Positions 61,648 through 64,000 of a stretch of 64,000 bases of DNA are shown here, in pieces (position 1 is the stretch's first letter; each line of letters opens with the position of its first letter). The notes beneath the pieces were generated by a model. It had not been told where the DNA came from and made no database searches. It saw only the letters and a program-made list of their open reading frames with translations. The DNA is from JBCCCJ01 sp039029315 (lineage in GTDB: Bacteria; Bacteroidota; Bacteroidia; J057), in NCBI GenBank assembly GCA_039029315.1, contig JBCCGK010000008.1, positions 1 through 64,000 of the forward strand, written 5' to 3'. The translations under genes and the position numbers were made by a program.

Positions 61648-64000
61648 TGAAATATTCTTTGCTCATCTGTGTTTTGGTTTGTTTGCCATATCTGCTTCCT
61701 GCCCAGTGTGAACGGGGAGACTATCAGATCATCATTCGACTTGTGGAGGAAGATCTACAGGTTCGGGATTACCAGCGGGCCATTAACCGCTTGCTGGATG
61801 CCAGAGACATTTGCCCAGATGAGAAGAACAGGATCAACAGTCTCATCAAGCAAGCTTTTGAGAAGATCGAAGAAGAGAAGAATAAAACAGATCGGGTGCT
61901 GGATCAGATGTATTTTTATCAGGGGAAATTTGGGTTGACCTTGAAGAATATTCTGTTGACTCCTCTTGTCCCACCCGTATATCGCTACGGCTTTATTGAT
62001 CAGGAAGGCAAGACCGTTATTCCTTTTGAATTTGAGGAAGCTTCCCCTTTTTCGGTTCATGATGGATATGCCAGAGTAAAGAAAAATGAGCGAAAATACC
62101 TGCTCGATACCCTGGGCAATATTTTTCTGTTGGCAGAGAGCATAGATGAACTGAGCATGGATACGGAAGCCCTCTCCATATATTCTTCAGTCACTGACAG
62201 CCTTCCCCAGCATATTGGTCAGTATAGTCAGCTGAAAATCCTGTTGCTTCATAGTGCTGAAGATTGGAATAATCCAAGAAAGATAGGAGGGAGCTTGTTT
62301 CAGCTCCCGGAATCAATTGGTCAATTAACAAACCTCCGCCATCTGAGGATTAGTGGCAGTCATTTGGAAACATTGCCTGGGAGTTTCTCACAGTTGCAAC
62401 AATTGGAATATCTTCAAATTGACAGAGGGAACATGAAGAGATTACCCGCCTCAATTCAATCCCTTTCGCGCTTGAGGTATTTGAATGTTGACAAAAATGA
62501 TCTAACAGTGATTCCAGCGGAGATCGGTCAGCTAAAACACTTGCAGTACCTCAATCTAAACAGCAATAGATTGAGCAAGTTGCCCAAAGAGATTGGAGGC
62601 CTTCAACGTCTGGAATCCTTGCGCCTGTTTGGGAATGCTTTGACAACTTTGCCGGATGAGCTGACCCATTTGACAGCCTTACAACACCTAAACCTTTCGT
62701 CAAATCAACTGAATGAACTTCCCGCACACATTTTTCATTTGCCTGATTTAGTCTTTCTGAGGTGTAATTTCAATAAATTATCTGAATTACCTTCTTCAAT
62801 GCTGGAAGAGAGCGTGCTGGAAGAGCTGGAATTGCACAACAATCAACTGCGGGCTCTTCCAAAGGAAATTGGGCGCTTGAAGCGGCTCAGGAGGCTGAGA
62901 ATTAGTTCAAATCAACTTCAGGATTTGCCCAGTCAAATGGCTCAAATGCAGGCCCTGAAAGATCTGGATATTGCGATCAATCCATTTCAATCTGTTCCTG
63001 CAGTGGTATGGGAATTGACGCAGTTGGAAAATCTGGTCCTGGCGAGCTTGAAACTCTCACATGTTTCTGGAGAAATGAACAAGCTGACCCAACTTAAAAG
63101 GCTTTATTTGTCTGATAATCAGTTGGTAGATTTGCCGAATGAACTAGATCAGCTGAGTCAGTTGGAAGTCCTCTACATCGACACCAACTCGATGACGGAA
63201 ATACCAGAACAGCTCAGCAAGCTGACCCATCTTCACACCCTATTCATCCGAGGCAATAAACTGCTTGAAATCCCTGCCTCCATTGGGCAACTAAAAAATC
63301 TGAAAACCTTGAATCTGTGGGACAATCAGATTGAGACAATTTCCCCTGAGATCGGCCAATTAGCTCAACTGGAAAAATTGGGTCTATCAGGGAACCAGTT
63401 ACAACAACTGCCCCCTAAGATCGGGAGCCTCACTTCATTAGTCGAATTGGAGCTTGGGGGCAACCAATTGACCGTTTTGCCTGCTGAGATTGGGAACTTA
63501 TCCGAATTGCAACACCTGAATGTGATATCAAATCAGCTCACTAGCCTTCCATCTGAAGTAGGACAATTGGTCGGGATAAAACGATTGGAGCTGGCTGGCA
63601 ATCTCTGGAAGTCTTTTCCTCCTGAAGTCCGATATCTTCAACATATTACAGGTCTCTTTTTCCCCAATCAAGGATGGACAGAGTGGCCGGAAGGCCTGGA
63701 ACATTTCATCCATCTGACACATCTGAATCTTAGAGACAATCGCCTCTCTGTTATTCCTGCCGGCATTGGACAATTGACTCAATTGGAACATCTGGAAGTG
63801 AGAGGCAATCCTGTCAGATCCTTTCCCGCAGAAGCCAACAGGCTAGACAAAATCAAAAAGCTGAATTTTTCTGGACAGAATTGGAAGCGCCTACCATCAG
63901 GAATAGAACACTTTGAACATGTGACGTCTCTTGATCTCAGTGCTAATCAATTGACCGAATGGCCAACACAATTGGAGAAGCTGAAACGTCTGACAGACTT
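61648..64000 (+). CDS. Exported WG / leucine-rich-repeat protein 2 (cut by window edge)
   Basis: An open frame runs from the ATG at 61648 to the end of the window (784 complete codons). It begins with a signal peptide ending LLPAQ and the same CERGDYQ start as the first LRR protein, a shortened helical region (about 15 residues shorter), and the WG-like unit (YRYGFIDQEGKTVIPFEF). A long series of 23-residue LRRs continues past the edge. Both proteins share an irregular module (WKSFPPEVR followed by EWPEGLEHFIHL), showing they arose by duplication. The C-terminus is not in the window, so a TPR tail is expected but unseen. Confidence 0.88.

Noticed and set aside
1..64000. tRNA, rRNA, prophage or insertion-sequence genes
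   Set aside because: I looked on both strands and found no transposase, integrase, phage structural gene or tRNA-like cloverleaf that I could support.

Overview
The window looks like a chromosomal segment of a member of the Bacteroidota. The evidence is a secreted beta-helix protein ending in a type IX secretion (T9SS)-like sorting domain, a DUF4199 membrane protein, a PIF1-type helicase with an HTH_40-like tail, a Lys/Arg-extended cold-shock protein, uxuA/kdgK/eda hexuronate genes with an SDR-type oxidoreductase, and promoter-like elements of the TAnnTTTG type. The mixture of exported TPR-CHAT proteins, WG/LRR proteins and class III cyclases is reminiscent of Saprospiria or large-genome Cytophagia. 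That narrower placement is inference. No rRNA, tRNA, CRISPR, phage or insertion-sequence gene was recognised.

Layout. (1) 0.5-7.6 kb, all minus strand: a membrane-anchored LuxR regulator with DUF4199 and SRPBCC proteins; a serine hydrolase and a beta-barrel protein; then an AraC-led operon with a DUF4345 protein, an SDR and a signal-peptide-bearing haloalkane dehalogenase. The LuxR/DUF4199 and AraC units each carry a perfect 12-13 bp inverted repeat with a 26-bp spacer around a promoter-like element. (2) 7.7-29.3 kb, all minus strand: seven consecutive large genes for exported TPR-CHAT (caspase-like) proteins. They share a near-identical catalytic C-terminus, and their TPR arrays differ in length by whole 42-residue units. 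This is the most striking feature of the window. (3) 29.6-37.8 kb: a PIF1-like helicase, then a hexuronate catabolic cluster (eda, kdgK, uxuA, SDR-type mannonate oxidoreductase) divergent from a LacI-family regulator, then a small haem-motif lipoprotein. (4) 38-44 kb: hsp20-dnaK, an SDR, and a tandem pair of paralogous membrane proteins. (5) 44-56 kb: two class III nucleotide cyclases of different architecture, a cytochrome-c/PQQ sugar dehydrogenase fusion, a stand-alone receiver protein, a TPR lipoprotein, an exported lectin-like protein, a cold-shock protein and an ADP-ribosylglycohydrolase. (6) 56.5-64 kb: a T9SS-type beta-helix protein and a tandem pair of exported WG/LRR proteins, the second cut by the window edge.

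Dispersed through the intergenic DNA is an about 145-170 bp element with terminal inverted repeats (three full copies, at least one half copy). Two copies end about 20 bp from start codons, so it may contribute 5' regulatory sequence to a cyclase gene and a sugar dehydrogenase gene.

How the parts may work together: the CHAT array and the LRR pair are both families of large, exported, repeat-rich proteins. They would act in the periplasm or at the envelope, not as cytoplasmic sensors. A proteolytic or recognition system is plausible from the domains, but no substrate or trigger can be read from the sequence.
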